Below are positions 63,613-64,000 of a DNA stretch of 64,000 nt, piece by piece. The stretch covers positions 14,673,238-14,737,237 of the forward strand of contig NC_083646.1 of NCBI RefSeq assembly GCF_963576545.1. The letters run 5' to 3'. The notes under the pieces are model-generated. The model made no database searches and was not told where the DNA came from. It worked only from the letters and a program-made list of their open reading frames with translations. Origin of the DNA: Limanda limanda. Lineage: Eukaryota; Chordata; Actinopteri; Pleuronectiformes; Pleuronectidae. Each line of letters starts with the position of its first letter. Positions within the stretch are counted from its first letter, which is position 1. Position numbers and translations under genes: made by a program.

Positions 63613-64000
63613 GTGAGGTCATCAATCTCCGAGCCCATCGTATGACAGCAGATATGCGGGCCAAGACTCCATCTTCTGTTTGCTATGTTTACAGTCTGAC
63701 TAGTGGCTTTAATCACAGTTAAATGTTTCTCCACAACAGTGATACTTTTTGATTGTGTTGTGTCCAGACGACATTTTTGCTAATCTGCATAAACATCTTT
63801 CTGCATATGAAGGCAGATACTTCAAAAATGTAATTGCAGATGCATTTCGGTCAGTGTTTTCTGTTCTGCCTCTGAACTGTGGGCAACCAAGCCTGCTCAA
63901 ACACAGAAGGTGACTGATCCCAAAATCTCATCCCCTTCTTTTAGTTTCTTAATATTGTTTATTATAGAGATAAAGGTGAGATTAACACTGGAGAATCATT

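Overview
This is nuclear DNA from a bony fish, most likely a spiny-rayed teleost. It is AT-rich, with short introns, many long microsatellites (GATA, GGATA, GA, CA) and several dispersed repeat types typical of teleosts. Three protein-coding genes of the vertebrate OSBPL3 neighbourhood can be read exon by exon. No bacterial-type operon, CRISPR array or rRNA gene was seen.

Layout. (1) Positions 1-13530: no gene recognised; GA/CT microsatellites, a SINE and degenerate dispersed repeats, then a 490-bp GATA block. (2) Positions 14203-24229, minus strand: a complete 20-exon PDE11A-type dual cAMP/cGMP phosphodiesterase of 935 residues, with a candidate TATA box near 24665. Its leader contains a heptanucleotide repeat and its introns include an 830-bp GGATA array. 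(3) Positions 24670-28937: intergenic, with a second GATA block, a SINE and a dispersed repeat. (4) Positions 28938-30957, plus strand: a complete 8-exon gene of 466 residues for the fish form of SPMIP4 (human C7orf31), a sperm microtubule inner protein. (5) From about 32.85 kb to beyond the right edge, plus strand: the OSBP-related protein gene osbpl3, with a candidate promoter and untranslated exon ending at 33167, a 12-kb first intron, and 18 coding exons from 45265 to 63612. About 724 residues are present and the last part of the sterol-binding domain lies outside the window.

The three genes show no direct biochemical link. The protein reads closer to OSBPL3 than to OSBPL6, and SPMIP4 also neighbours OSBPL3 in human (7p15). 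Human PDE11A instead neighbours OSBPL6 (2q31). The phosphodiesterase is therefore probably the PDE11 ohnologue (pde11al) kept in fish and lost in mammals, so the window preserves one side of an ancient paralogon.

Mobile DNA is mostly inside osbpl3. An outer hAT-type element with a perfect 8-bp target duplication carries a second element nested in it. A 645-bp terminal-inverted-repeat element has a perfect 9-bp duplication. A 283-bp MITE sits at a TTAA-like site, and one intronic repeat carries two perfect palindromic oestrogen-response-element motifs. I found no clearly new molecular system. The most interesting points are the retained PDE11 paralogue, a repeat in its leader that would set the frame of an overlapping upstream ORF, and the transposon-borne hormone-element motifs. 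All gene calls rest on reading translated exons and splice sites against remembered family sequences; no search was run.
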